Position numbers and translations under genes: made by a program. From positions 22,200 through 86,199 of the forward strand of contig NZ_QVMK01000032.1 in the NCBI RefSeq assembly GCF_010500995.1: 64,000 nt of DNA, in the 5' to 3' direction. The notes under the pieces were generated by a model. The model was not told where the DNA came from and ran no database searches. It saw only the letters and a list, made by a program, of their open reading frames with translations. The DNA comes from Bacteroides sp. 224 (lineage in GTDB: Bacteria > Bacteroidota > Bacteroidia > Bacteroidales > Bacteroidaceae). Below, in pieces: positions 43,426 through 52,904 of the stretch (within the stretch, counting starts at the first letter, position 1; every line of letters starts with the position of its first letter).

Positions 43426-44268
43426 ATGGAAAAAGTAGCTATTCAGGGAACAGTAGGTTCTTATCATGACATTGCAGCTCATAAGTATTTCAGCAATAAC
43501 AGCATTGAACTTCTTTGTTGTACCAAATTCGATGATATATTTGCAGCCATGAGAAAGGATAATCATATCATAGGTATGTTGGCTATCGAAAATACAATTG
43601 CAGGCAGCTTACTGCAAAACTATGAGCTGATTCGTCAGAGTAATGCACAAATTATCGGAGAATATAAGCTACGCATTTCCCACTGTTTTGTATGCCTACC
43701 CGATGAAGATTGGGATGATATTACAGAGGTAAATTCCCACCCCATTGCCTTGATGCAATGCCGGGAATTTCTCGATCAACACCCTAATATAAAGGTAGTG
43801 GAAGGAGAAGATACAGCACGTAGTGCAGAAACTATCCAAAAAAACAACCTACGTGGTCATGCCGCCATCTGCTCCAAAGCGGCTGCCGAACTCTATGGAA
43901 TGAAAATTCTACAGGAGGGTATCGAAACAAACAAACATAACTTCACCCGCTTTCTTGTAATAGCCGATTCCTGGAAATCGGATGAATATCTGAATAAGCA
44001 AAATATTAATAAAGCGAGCATCGTATTTTCTCTTCCACATGCAGAAGGAAGTCTCTCGCAGGTGCTTTCTATCCTTTCTTATTATAATATTAATCTTACC
44101 AAAATACAATCGTTACCCATCATCGGACGAGAATGGGAGTATCTATTCTATATAGATGTGGTATTTACCGATTATGTAAGATACAAACAAGCTATTGCTG
44201 CTATCAGTCCGTTAACCAAAGAATTAAAAATATTAGGCGAATATGAAGAAGGAAAGTCGAGCATATAA
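43426..44268 (+). CDS. pheA: Prephenate dehydratase
   Basis: About 280 residues from the ATG at 43426; 43417 is also possible. The PDT domain has GTVGSYHDIAAHKYF near the N-terminus and the catalytic TRF motif in KHNFTRFLVI. A C-terminal ACT domain follows, where the usual ESRP feedback motif reads QSLP (LTKIQSLPIIG). It converts prephenate to phenylpyruvate. There is no chorismate mutase domain here; that activity is supplied by the DAHP synthase fusion downstream. It overlaps the aminotransferase gene by 26 bp. Confidence 0.95.
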   Translation: MEKVAIQGTVGSYHDIAAHKYFSNNSIELLCCTKFDDIFAAMRKDNHIIGMLAIENTIAGSLLQNYELIRQSNAQIIGEYKLRISHCFVCLPDEDWDDITEVNSHPIALMQCREFLDQHPNIKVVEGEDTARSAETIQKNNLRGHAAICSKAAAELYGMKILQEGIETNKHNFTRFLVIADSWKSDEYLNKQNINKASIVFSLPHAEGSLSQVLSILSYYNINLTKIQSLPIIGREWEYLFYIDVVFTDYVRYKQAIAAISPLTKELKILGEYEEGKSSI

Positions 44269-45421
44269 TATAAAGCCAGCCAATCGCTTAAATAGTGTGA
44301 GCGAATACTACTTCTCTAAAAAGCTGAAAGAAGTAGCACAGATGAATGCAGAAAGTAAAGACGTTATCAGTTTAGGCATCGGAAGCCCCGACATGCCTCC
44401 ATCAGATGATGTGATTCAAACTTTATGCAGCAATGCCCACAAAGCCGACGGGCATGGATATCAACCTTATACAGGTATCCCCGAACTACGCAAAGGAATG
44501 GCCGACTGGTATAAGAAGTGGTACAACGTAGAACTCGACCCAACCAGCGAGGTACTTCCCTTAATTGGTTCTAAAGAAGGTATCTTACATATCACGCTGG
44601 CTTTTGTCAATCCGGGAGATCAGATACTTGTTCCCAACCCCGGCTATCCTACCTATACATCATTAAGTACTCTCTTGGGAGCCGAAGTAATAAACTACAA
44701 TCTGAAAGAGGAAAACGGATGGATGCCCAACTTCGAAGAACTGGAGCAACTGGATTTAAGCCGTGTAAAACTGATGTGGGTAAACTACCCGAATATGCCG
44801 ACCGGAACAAATGCTACTACAGAGCTGTTTGAGCAATTAGTTGATTTTGCCCAACACAAAGGCATTGTAATAGTGAACGACAATCCTTATAGCTTCATTC
44901 TGAATAAACAACCTCTTAGCATTCTTTCCATACCCGGAGCCAAAGATTGTTGCATTGAGCTTAACTCTATGAGTAAAAGTCATAATATGCCCGGATGGCG
45001 TATCGGCATGCTGCTTGGCAATCCTACTTTTGTGCAATGGATACTAAAGGTGAAAAGCAATATAGACAGTGGCATGTTTCGTGCGATACAATTAGCTGCC
45101 GCACAAGCCCTGAAAGCAGAAGAAGACTGGTACGAATCTAACAACAACAATTATAGAGAACGTAGAAAAATAGCCGGCGAAATAATGGACACACTGGGAT
45201 GTACATACAATGACAACCAAGTAGGCATGTTCCTGTGGGGGAAGATTCCCGATACTTGTGCCAATGTAGAAGAACTAACAGAGCAAGTACTTCATGAAGC
45301 TCGCGTATTTATTACACCGGGATTCATCTTCGGAAGCAACGGCGCACGATATATACGTATCTCCCTTTGTTGCAAAAAAGAGAAACTGGAAGAAGCATTG
45401 AAAAGAATAAAGAAAATGTAG
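44243..45421 (+). CDS. Class I/II aminotransferase of the Phe/Tyr operon
   Basis: This 392-residue PLP enzyme of fold type I has LNSMSKSHNMPGWRIG, containing the Schiff-base Lys, plus NYPNMPTGT, VNDNPY and a C-terminal Arg in ARYIRISLC for the substrate carboxylate. The position between pheA and the DAHP synthase indicates transamination of phenylpyruvate and hydroxyphenylpyruvate. The 26-bp overlap with pheA implies translational coupling. Annotation pipelines often call this family LL-diaminopimelate or aspartate aminotransferase; context favours the aromatic role. Confidence 0.88.
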   Translation: MKKESRAYNIKPANRLNSVSEYYFSKKLKEVAQMNAESKDVISLGIGSPDMPPSDDVIQTLCSNAHKADGHGYQPYTGIPELRKGMADWYKKWYNVELDPTSEVLPLIGSKEGILHITLAFVNPGDQILVPNPGYPTYTSLSTLLGAEVINYNLKEENGWMPNFEELEQLDLSRVKLMWVNYPNMPTGTNATTELFEQLVDFAQHKGIVIVNDNPYSFILNKQPLSILSIPGAKDCCIELNSMSKSHNMPGWRIGMLLGNPTFVQWILKVKSNIDSGMFRAIQLAAAQALKAEEDWYESNNNNYRERRKIAGEIMDTLGCTYNDNQVGMFLWGKIPDTCANVEELTEQVLHEARVFITPGFIFGSNGARYIRISLCCKKEKLEEALKRIKKM

Positions 45422-45428
45422 GAGGGTA

Positions 45429-45515
45429 AGTAGGTTTTTGAGCTCAAAGAAGCAAACCTCCAAAACCTCCAACCCCCAAAAAACTATAAACTTAAAACTT
45501 AAAAACTCAAATAAC
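45429..45515. repeat. Low-complexity CCTAAAAAC/CTTAAAAAC tract
   Basis: Words such as CCAAAACCTCC and ACTTAAAAACTC resemble the tracts at 6645-7270 and 7617-7688. It lies inside the Phe/Tyr operon. Confidence 0.6.
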
Positions 45516-46577
45516 ATGGAATTAGAATCAATTTTATTGCCCGGCATAACCGCTGAAAGACCCATTGTAATAGCAGGTCCTTGCAGTATTGAAACAGAGG
45601 AGCAAACCATGAATACCGCCAAGCAATTGGCAGAGAAAGGTATTAAGATATTCCGGGGCGGTATTTGGAAACCGCGTACCAAACCAGGTGGATTCGAAGG
45701 AATAGGCGTTCCCGGTTTAGCCTGGATGAAACAGGTTAAAAAAGAAACAGGCATGTACACCGGCATCGAAGTAGCTACCGCATTGCATGTGTACGAAGCA
45801 CTCAAAGCCGGCATAGATATACTCTGGATAGGTGCCCGTACATCTGCCAACCCATTTGCCGTACAAGAAATAGCAGATGCACTGAAAGGAGTCGACATTC
45901 CTGTACTTATTAAAAATCCGGTGAATCCCGATATTGAACTTTGGATAGGTGCTTTCGAACGATTGAACAATGCCGGACTAAAAAGGCTCGGTGCCATTCA
46001 TCGTGGATTCAGCAGCTACGACAAGAAAATATATCGCAATTTACCCCAATGGCACATCCCCATTGAGTTACGCAGACGATTCCCCAATCTGCCGATATTC
46101 TGCGACCCAAGCCATATCGGAGGCAAAAGAGAACTGATAGCACCAATCTCCCAACAAGCTATGGATATGAATTTCGACGGATTAATCATCGAGAGTCATT
46201 GCAACCCGGATGCCGCATGGAGTGATGCATCTCAACAAATAACCCCCGAGGTATTAGAATACATTCTCAACCTGTTAGTTATACGTCAGGAAACTCAAAC
46301 CACGGAAAACCTGAACGAGCTTCGTAAGCAAATTGATGAGTGCGACAATAATCTACTTGCAGAGTTGGCCAAACGTATGCGTATAGCACGCGAAATCGGT
46401 ACTTACAAAAAAGAGCATAACATGCCCGTATTGCAGGCCGGTCGCTACAATGAAATATTGGATAAATATGCCATCCAGGCTACTTCATGCGGGTTAGATC
46501 CCGAATTTATCAAGAAAGTATTTGAGGCTATACACGAAGAGAGTGTGCGTCAGCAAGTTGAAATCATTAATAAGTAA
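45516..46577 (+). CDS. DAHP synthase fused to chorismate mutase
   Basis: The 353-residue protein from the ATG at 45516 (the frame is open further 5', but only through the low-complexity tract) has a DAHP synthase domain (about 1-255: AGPCSIETEEQ, GGIWKPRTKPGGFEG, DPSHIGGKRELI) and a C-terminal AroQ-type chorismate mutase (about 265-353: LNELRKQIDECDNNLL ... RIAREIGTYKKEH). It catalyses the first shikimate step and the branch to prephenate. The fusion lets prephenate end products control entry into the pathway. pheA and tyrA on both sides use its product. Confidence 0.95.
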   Translation: MELESILLPGITAERPIVIAGPCSIETEEQTMNTAKQLAEKGIKIFRGGIWKPRTKPGGFEGIGVPGLAWMKQVKKETGMYTGIEVATALHVYEALKAGIDILWIGARTSANPFAVQEIADALKGVDIPVLIKNPVNPDIELWIGAFERLNNAGLKRLGAIHRGFSSYDKKIYRNLPQWHIPIELRRRFPNLPIFCDPSHIGGKRELIAPISQQAMDMNFDGLIIESHCNPDAAWSDASQQITPEVLEYILNLLVIRQETQTTENLNELRKQIDECDNNLLAELAKRMRIAREIGTYKKEHNMPVLQAGRYNEILDKYAIQATSCGLDPEFIKKVFEAIHEESVRQQVEIINK

Positions 46578-46582
46578 CCATC

Positions 46583-47356
46583 ATGCGTATATTGATACTG
46601 GGAGCCGGAAAAATGGGCTCCTTCTTCACCGACGTTTTAAGTTTTCAGCATGAAACTGCTGTATTCGACATCAACCCTCATCAACTTCGGTTTGTATATA
46701 ACACCTACCGCTTCACTACTTTAGAGGAAATTAAAGAGTTCGAACCGGAATTGGTTATCAACGCAGTTACGGTGAAGTACACATTGGACGCTTTCCGACA
46801 GGTATTGCCTGTATTGCCCAAGAATTGTATTCTAAGCGATATTGCATCGGTTAAAAACGGATTGAAGAAATTCTACGAAGAAAGCGGCTTCCGGTATGTA
46901 TCTACCCATCCGATGTTTGGCCCTACCTTTGCCAGTTTAAATAACCTGAGCAGTGAAAGTGCGATCATTATCAGCGAAAGCGATCATTTAGGGAAAGTAT
47001 TCTTTAAAGATTTATACAGTAGTATGCGCCTGAACATCTTCGAATACACTTTCGAAGGGCATGATGATACTGTGGCTTATTCTTTATCTATTCCTTTTGT
47101 CTCTACATTCGTTTTCGCAGCAATAATGAAACACCAGGAGGCTCCGGGCACCACTTTCAAAAAACACATGGCCATAGCCAAAGGCTTGCTGGGCGAAGAT
47201 GATTATTTGCTACAGGAAATTCTATTCAATCCGAGAACGCCTTCTCAGGTAGAGAAAATACGAACCGAGCTCAAAAAGCTGTTAGATATTATCAGCACTA
47301 AAGATGGAGAGGGTATGAAGAATTATCTCGCTAAGATCAGAGAAAACATTAAATAG
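46583..47356 (+). CDS. tyrA: Prephenate dehydrogenase
   Basis: This 257-residue protein has an N-terminal Rossmann motif (ILILGAGKMGSFF), the TyrA segment STHPMFGPTFASL (His for catalysis) and a helical C-terminal dimer domain. It makes 4-hydroxyphenylpyruvate. There is no ACT or chorismate mutase domain. It is the last gene of the operon, six bases after the preceding gene. Confidence 0.93.
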   Translation: MRILILGAGKMGSFFTDVLSFQHETAVFDINPHQLRFVYNTYRFTTLEEIKEFEPELVINAVTVKYTLDAFRQVLPVLPKNCILSDIASVKNGLKKFYEESGFRYVSTHPMFGPTFASLNNLSSESAIIISESDHLGKVFFKDLYSSMRLNIFEYTFEGHDDTVAYSLSIPFVSTFVFAAIMKHQEAPGTTFKKHMAIAKGLLGEDDYLLQEILFNPRTPSQVEKIRTELKKLLDIISTKDGEGMKNYLAKIRENIK

Positions 47357-47396
47357 TCATTTTAAACCTTATCAGACTGATTTTTTCGATCAAAAA

Positions 47397-47499
47397 GTGT
47401 CACAAGTGTCACACAGCGCGCTAACAGGTTGATTTACAGAATCAAATAGTGGGTGACACTTTTCTAAAAAGCATCACAGAAGTGTCACAAGTGTCACAC
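47397..47499. repeat. Two 18-bp GTGTCAC repeats, 85 bp apart
   Basis: GTGTCACAAGTGTCACAC occurs identically at 47397-47414 and 47482-47499, with an inverse-type GTGACAC at 47453-47459. It lies upstream of dnaG and downstream of tyrA. Confidence 0.8.
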
Positions 47500-47551
47500 T
47501 TACAAACGACGTATTGTCCTGAATTCAGACACAGTTTTAAGCATCTTTCTC

Positions 47552-47630
47552 CACCCGGGTGTAGACACCTTCTCCACCTGGGTGTAAGCGGTTTATACAT
47601 CCGGGTGGAGCAGGCTTCTACACCCGGATG
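47552..47630. repeat. Period-23 palindrome array 4
   Basis: CACCCGGGTG, CACCTGGGTG, CATCCGGGTG and CACCCGGATG start at 47552, 47575, 47598 and 47621, exactly 23 bp apart. The remaining part of the 400-bp gap holds only the dnaG -7 box. Confidence 0.9.
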
Positions 47631-47734
47631 TGGAAAAACATTTCAAAATAGACTCATAAATTTAAGATAGAAACGATTAGAATTCATTGTATATTTTCCT
47701 GCTGCAAACTCTATATTATGCAGAAAATATGGCG

Positions 47735-47742
47735 TACATTTG
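47735..47742 (+). promoter_or_regulatory. -7 box of dnaG
   Basis: TACATTTG, 16 bases before the ATG at 47758. It overlaps the TTG codon of a longer possible frame and so supports the ATG. Confidence 0.5.
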
Positions 47743-47757
47743 TATGGCGTTATAGAT

Positions 47758-49746
47758 ATGATAGATCAAGCTACAGTAGACAGGATAATAGATGCAGCAC
47801 AGATTGTGGATGTTGTATCGGAATTTGTAACCCTTCGTAAACGAGGGGTTAACTATGTGGGGCTATGTCCTTTCCATAATGAAAAGACAGCCTCTTTCAG
47901 TGTTTCTCCGGCCAAAGGGCTTTGCAAATGCTTTAGCTGTGGCAAAGGAGGAAACTCCATCCATTTCATTATGGAGCATGAGCAGTTATCTTACTACGAA
48001 GCGCTCAAATACCTGGCAAAGAAATACAATATTGAAATCAAAGAGCGGGAGCTTACCAACGAAGAAAAACAAGTTCAGAGCATCCGCGAGAGTATGTTCG
48101 TCGTCAACCAGTATGCGCGCGATTATTTTCAGGAGATCTTAAAAAATCACATCGACGGCCGAAGCATCGGTATGGCTTACTTCCGGCAAAGAGGATTCAG
48201 AGACGACATCATTGATAAGTTTCAGTTGGGATTCAGCATCGACGAACGAGATGCATTTGCTCAGGAAGCTCTAAAGAAAGGATACAAAAAAGAATTTCTA
48301 ATAAAAACGGGATTGTGCTATGAAACGGAAGATAATAAACTGCGAGATCGTTTCCGCGGACGCGTAATCTTCCCTGTGCACACACTTTCCGGCAAGGTGG
48401 TTGCTTTTGGAGGACGTATTCTCAGCACCGAAAATAAGAAGCTGGCCAAATACGTCAACTCCCCGGAATCGGAAATTTACCACAAGAGCAATGAACTTTA
48501 CGGAATCTATTTTGCCAAACAATCTATTGTAAAGCAAGACCGTTGTTTTTTGGTAGAAGGGTATACGGATGTTATCTCTATGCATCAGTCGGGCGTAGAG
48601 AATGTAGTATCTTCTTCGGGCACCTCGCTCACCCCCGGACAAATCCGGCTGATTCATCGATTTACCAATAACATCACCGTTTTGTATGATGGGGATATGG
48701 CAGGTATCAAAGCTTCAATTCGTGGTATTGATATGCTGTTGGAAGAAGGGATGAACATCAAAGTTGTTCTCTTGCCGGATGGTGACGACCCCGACTCCTT
48801 TGCCCGCAAACATAACGCCACCGATTTCCAGGCATATATTGCTGCGCATGAAGTTGATTTTATTCGCTTCAAAATTAATCTGCTGATGGAGGATGCTCAG
48901 AAAGATCCAATCAAGCAAGCTGCATTAATTAGCGACATCGTAAAAAGCATCTCTATTGTACCCGAAAGTATTATGCGAGATGTGTATACGCGAGAATCGG
49001 CGCGGCAACTAAAAGTAGAAGAAAAGCTATTAGTGAGAGAAGTTGCCAAAATGCTGGCAAGCCAACATGATAAAGCTAATAGACCTGCTGCCGACGCCAA
49101 TCCTGCTCCGGAAACGGAACAACCTCCGATGACACCATCGCCGGATGCCTACCAATCTCTCATTCCCCAAGAAGGCACTGAGAATCAGGAGTTTTATAAA
49201 TTTGAACGTTTGATTCTGCAAATGGTTATCCGATATGGCGAAAGAATTATTTGCAGCATACCCGATGAAGAAGGAAATGAAGTCCCAATATCGGTCATTC
49301 AATACATAGCCGATGATTTAAGGGCGGATGAAATTTCATTGCACCACCCGTTGCACATCAAAATATTCAATGAAGCTGTTAATCAGATTCAAAAAGAAGG
49401 TTTTATAGCAGAAAGGTACTTTACATCCTATCCGGATCCTGAGATAGCCAAGTTCAGCACCGAGTTAGCCAGCGAAAGATATCAACTAAGCAATATACAC
49501 TCTAAAACTCAAAAAATATTAAGTGAAGAGGAACGCCTGTTAGAGATTGTACCTATGCTTCTCATTAATTATAAAGGAGCTATTATCCGAACAGAGATAA
49601 AATACATCAGCAGTGCTTTACAAGATCCGGCTGTGTATAACGATGTTGAGAAATGCCAGAACACCCTCAAACGCTACAAGGAGTTACATGAGATTTTAAG
49701 AGTGATAGAAAAACAGGAAGGAGATCGAGTTATTCTACTCCTTTAG
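47758..49746 (+). CDS. dnaG: DNA primase DnaG
   Basis: The 662-residue protein has an N-terminal CHC2 zinc finger (CPFHNEKTASF ... CKCFSCGKGG). The catalytic TOPRIM core (VEGYTDVISMHQSG, YDGDMAGIKA) follows, then a C-terminal helicase-binding region that is divergent, as in other Bacteroidetes. It primes chromosomal replication. It converges with folE, overlapping its end by four bases. Confidence 0.95.
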   Translation: MIDQATVDRIIDAAQIVDVVSEFVTLRKRGVNYVGLCPFHNEKTASFSVSPAKGLCKCFSCGKGGNSIHFIMEHEQLSYYEALKYLAKKYNIEIKERELTNEEKQVQSIRESMFVVNQYARDYFQEILKNHIDGRSIGMAYFRQRGFRDDIIDKFQLGFSIDERDAFAQEALKKGYKKEFLIKTGLCYETEDNKLRDRFRGRVIFPVHTLSGKVVAFGGRILSTENKKLAKYVNSPESEIYHKSNELYGIYFAKQSIVKQDRCFLVEGYTDVISMHQSGVENVVSSSGTSLTPGQIRLIHRFTNNITVLYDGDMAGIKASIRGIDMLLEEGMNIKVVLLPDGDDPDSFARKHNATDFQAYIAAHEVDFIRFKINLLMEDAQKDPIKQAALISDIVKSISIVPESIMRDVYTRESARQLKVEEKLLVREVAKMLASQHDKANRPAADANPAPETEQPPMTPSPDAYQSLIPQEGTENQEFYKFERLILQMVIRYGERIICSIPDEEGNEVPISVIQYIADDLRADEISLHHPLHIKIFNEAVNQIQKEGFIAERYFTSYPDPEIAKFSTELASERYQLSNIHSKTQKILSEEERLLEIVPMLLINYKGAIIRTEIKYISSALQDPAVYNDVEKCQNTLKRYKELHEILRVIEKQEGDRVILLL

Positions 49747-50327
49747 CTATTCCGGATAAGGTTCATAAACTCTTCACGGGTTTTTGCCTGCTTAAATGCT
49801 CCTGTAAAGTCAGAAGTAGTTGTGATAGCATTTTGCTTCTCCACACCACGCATTTGCATACACATGTGTTTGGCTTCCACTACCACCATTACCCCTAAAG
49901 GATTCAGTGTATTCTGAATACATTCTTTGATTTGCAAGGTCATTCTTTCCTGCACTTGCAGGCGATGCGAAAAGATATCAACTACCCGGGCAATTTTACT
50001 GAGTCCGGTTATATATCCGTTAGGGATATAAGCCACATGTGCTTTCCCGTAGAAAGGGAGTATATGATGTTCGCAAAGAGAGAAGAAATCTATATCCTTT
50101 ACAATCACCATCTGACTGTATTCTTCCTTAAACTTGGCCGAAAGAAGTACTTCGTGAGGATCCATCCGGTATCCTTCGGTAAGGGTTAACATGGCTTTAG
50201 CTACACGTTCCGGTGTTTTCAATAACCCTTCCCGTTCTACATCTTCACCAAATAAAGAGATGATATGACGATAATGATCTTTTAGTTCCTCTATCTGAGG
50301 ATATTCTATTTCTTCTTTTGCTAACAT
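49743..50327 (-). CDS. folE: GTP cyclohydrolase I
   Basis: This 194-residue protein has the FolE signatures SLCEHHILPFYGKAHVAYIP (zinc Cys and His), GLSKIARVVDIFSHRLQVQE and the C-terminal second Cys in KHMCMQMRGV. It makes dihydroneopterin triphosphate for folate. It is the last gene of the minus-strand run DUF1599-DoxX-tpiA-SPOR-folE. Confidence 0.96.
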   Translation of the reverse strand: MLAKEEIEYPQIEELKDHYRHIISLFGEDVEREGLLKTPERVAKAMLTLTEGYRMDPHEVLLSAKFKEEYSQMVIVKDIDFFSLCEHHILPFYGKAHVAYIPNGYITGLSKIARVVDIFSHRLQVQERMTLQIKECIQNTLNPLGVMVVVEAKHMCMQMRGVEKQNAITTTSDFTGAFKQAKTREEFMNLIRNS

Positions 50328-50330
50328 ATA

Positions 50331-50786
50331 TTAGTAATATAGAATGATGGTATCTCTAACTATCGAAACGCTTCTAAAAGCGCCGGTTCCTCTCAACTTA
50401 CGCATAACGGCATCAGCTTCTTCAACACTGCGAAAATCGCCTACGCGACAAAGCCAACGAGGAGGGATAAATGATTTATAAACAGACAGTTCCGGGAAAT
50501 ACTCTTTTACTTTAGCTGCCATTCCCTCTGCCTCTGTTTTTGATGCACGAGAATTACCACCAGCATAAACCTGCACCCGATAACCTTGCACTTTTACTTG
50601 CGCATCACTTCCGTCGGCTCCACGTCTTACACCAAGCAGTGCTTCGATGCGAGCGTCTTGATGAACAGTCACTTTGCCTTCTCCCGCAACCGGGGTTTCA
50701 AGGCTTTTTACAATATTATCCTGCGCACTTACAGTAGCAGCACATAAAGTAAAAAGTATAAAGCAGTAAAAAATAGGATGTTTCAT
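50331..50786 (-). CDS. SPOR-domain exported protein
   Basis: This 151-residue protein has a signal peptide (MKHPIFYCFILFTLCAATVSAQ) and a C-terminal SPOR domain (GYRVQVYAGGNSRASKTEAE ... PPRWLCRVGDFRS). SPOR domains bind denuded peptidoglycan at division sites. It lies four bases from the folE start, so it is in the same operon. Confidence 0.9.
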   Translation of the reverse strand: MKHPIFYCFILFTLCAATVSAQDNIVKSLETPVAGEGKVTVHQDARIEALLGVRRGADGSDAQVKVQGYRVQVYAGGNSRASKTEAEGMAAKVKEYFPELSVYKSFIPPRWLCRVGDFRSVEEADAVMRKLRGTGAFRSVSIVRDTIILYY

Positions 50787-50812
50787 TCGAATGCAGATTT
50801 ATGTGATTATAA

Positions 50813-51574
50813 TTATGCTTTAAAGCCGTCGATTACACCTTTGAAATCGGCTACCTTCAAAGCGGCTCCACCAATCAAACCACCATCAACATCAGGATTG
50901 CTGAATAATTCTTTTGCGTTTGATGGATTACAACTTCCACCGTATAAGATTGAAGTATTATCAGCCACTTCTTTACCGTATTTCTCTGCAATTACCGAAC
51001 GGATGTAAGCATGTATTTCTTGTGCTTGCTGAGAAGTAGCAGTTTTTCCGGTACCAATAGCCCAAACCGGCTCATAAGCCAATACTATTTTAGAGAACTC
51101 TTCGGCAGAGAAATCAAATAAAGATTCGGCTAATTGTGCATAAACAACTTCATTTTGTTTGTTTGCTTCGCGTTCTGCCAATACTTCACCAATACAGAAA
51201 ATCGGAGTCAAGTCATTAGCCAAAGCTAATTTAGTTTTTTCTTTAAGGATCTCAGCAGTTTCGCCATAGTAAGCGCGACGTTCTGAGTGACCTAAGATTA
51301 CATATTTAGCACCGGTAGAAGCTACCATAGTAGCAGATACTTCTCCTGTATAGGCACCCGATACTTTATCGGCACAGTTTTCAGCACCTACACCAATATT
51401 AGTTACCTCCAGAATAGTAGCTACAGATGCTAAATGAATGAAAGGAGTACATACTACCACCTCGCAAGCGGGTTTATCAGCAGCTAATACATCTTTCAAC
51501 TCTTTTACCAACTCAATACCTTCCTGTAAGGTTTTGTTCATTTTCCAGTTTCCTGCAACAATGTTTTTTCTCAT
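50813..51574 (-). CDS. tpiA: Triose-phosphate isomerase
   Basis: This 253-residue TIM barrel starts MRKNIVAGNWKMNKTL. Catalytic His lies in LGHSERR and Glu in AYEPVWAIGTGKTA, and the phosphate loop is GGSCNPSNA ... GGLIGGAAL. It interconverts the triose phosphates of glycolysis. Confidence 0.97.
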   Translation of the reverse strand: MRKNIVAGNWKMNKTLQEGIELVKELKDVLAADKPACEVVVCTPFIHLASVATILEVTNIGVGAENCADKVSGAYTGEVSATMVASTGAKYVILGHSERRAYYGETAEILKEKTKLALANDLTPIFCIGEVLAEREANKQNEVVYAQLAESLFDFSAEEFSKIVLAYEPVWAIGTGKTATSQQAQEIHAYIRSVIAEKYGKEVADNTSILYGGSCNPSNAKELFSNPDVDGGLIGGAALKVADFKGVIDGFKA

Positions 51575-51581
51575 TTCTTTT

Positions 51582-52904
51582 TTATTTTAAAGGGTTAAAT
51601 GAATCCTGTTTACCTTTCTTTTCTTCTGCAACCGGTTTGTCGTCTTTTACAAAAATCCAGTCCACCACTCCTACTATCAGTATAGGAGCTAAGAGCCATA
51701 ATAATACCCATCTTATGGTTCGTGAATCATTTACATCTTTGGGGTTTCCAAATTCTATTTTATCTAATGAATCAGTTAAATCATATTCGTCCGGAAGATT
51801 TGCATCGCTCCACTTATTAAGAATGGTACCTTCTTTCATCAAAATCAAGCCGGGATTAGAACGAATCATTGTCTTCAAGGTAATATCATCCATTAAGCAG
51901 AAAGGATATTCCGCTCCGGTTCTGTCTTTCCACTGTTCTATCTGATAATCGGGCGAAGCAGTCAGGCAATAAAAAGCATACTCATGCTCTACCGCATAAT
52001 CATATATTTCATTGATCAGATCAATATGGTTGTCGCTGGCCTCTTCCAATCTATGGGCTACTAATAAAAAGGTATAACTTTTCCTTGATAAAACATCGCT
52101 GGTTATATCCTCACCTGTTTCCTGGTCAATCATGGAAAAATCCTGAATAGTGGGTTCATATCCTTTTTCTTTCACAATGGTACGGGCATCCACAAAAGTC
52201 CAGGTGCTGTCCGGGTAGTTATCTAAGGTGAACTCCTGTACCTTACCATCCTTCTTCAGGGCAAATACAGATTCATAAACAGTGAGCTTGGCTCCTTCCG
52301 GTATTCTCATTCCATCGGGAATATTTACACCTATTTTATAAGGACGAAAGTCGAGAATGGGTAAACGGCTATAACAATAAAGAGATAAAACTATGATAAA
52401 TAGCATGCCATATAAAGAAACCACCCAGTCTGAAGTTGGCTTGATAAAACGTATAATCAACTTTCGCCACTTAAATGCAGAGATTGCCGCAATCAGCAAT
52501 ACCACATTTTTCCAGAACGTTTGCCAGTTAGTCAATATCCATGCATCACCAAAGCAACCACAATCTGCCACCGGATTTGCTATGGCAAGGTAAAGAGTCA
52601 GGGGAGTCATAAAAGACATAAAGAGCACAGCTAATGAGGTGGCTGTACCTCTTCTTACTCCAAAGAGCAATAAAATCCCTATTACAAACTCTATAGTAGA
52701 TAATGAAATAGCCAGGAAAAAGACGAAGAAAGAGGGAAACCACGACAATATTCCGAAAGCTTCCAGGTAATCCTGAATCTTATATACCGATCCTAACGGA
52801 TCAACCGCCTTCACAAACCCGGATATAGTAAATACTACCGCTATTAAAAAACGGCAAATATTTGCCCAAACTACCTTTATAATAAGTTTATTCTTATCCT
52901 TCAA
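51582..52904 (-). CDS. DoxX-like membrane protein with thioredoxin-like C-terminus (BT_3928-type)
   Basis: This 440-residue protein has four N-terminal helices of the DoxX/MauE type (about 10-150; FTISGFVKAVDPLGSVYKIQ), a further helix near 165-185, then a soluble thioredoxin-fold-like domain (about 215-400) without a CxxC. Another helix comes near the end (WVLLWLLAPILIVGVVDWIF). Bacteroidetes annotations name the family after BT_3928. A role in envelope redox balance is inferred. It overlaps the DUF1599 gene by a few bases and precedes tpiA by 7. Confidence 0.88.
   Translation of the reverse strand: MKDKNKLIIKVVWANICRFLIAVVFTISGFVKAVDPLGSVYKIQDYLEAFGILSWFPSFFVFFLAISLSTIEFVIGILLLFGVRRGTATSLAVLFMSFMTPLTLYLAIANPVADCGCFGDAWILTNWQTFWKNVVLLIAAISAFKWRKLIIRFIKPTSDWVVSLYGMLFIIVLSLYCYSRLPILDFRPYKIGVNIPDGMRIPEGAKLTVYESVFALKKDGKVQEFTLDNYPDSTWTFVDARTIVKEKGYEPTIQDFSMIDQETGEDITSDVLSRKSYTFLLVAHRLEEASDNHIDLINEIYDYAVEHEYAFYCLTASPDYQIEQWKDRTGAEYPFCLMDDITLKTMIRSNPGLILMKEGTILNKWSDANLPDEYDLTDSLDKIEFGNPKDVNDSRTIRWVLLWLLAPILIVGVVDWIFVKDDKPVAEEKKGKQDSFNPLK

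Noticed and set aside
48298..48657. Minus-strand frame inside dnaG
   Set aside because: Opposite the conserved TOPRIM coding region of dnaG; no independent evidence.
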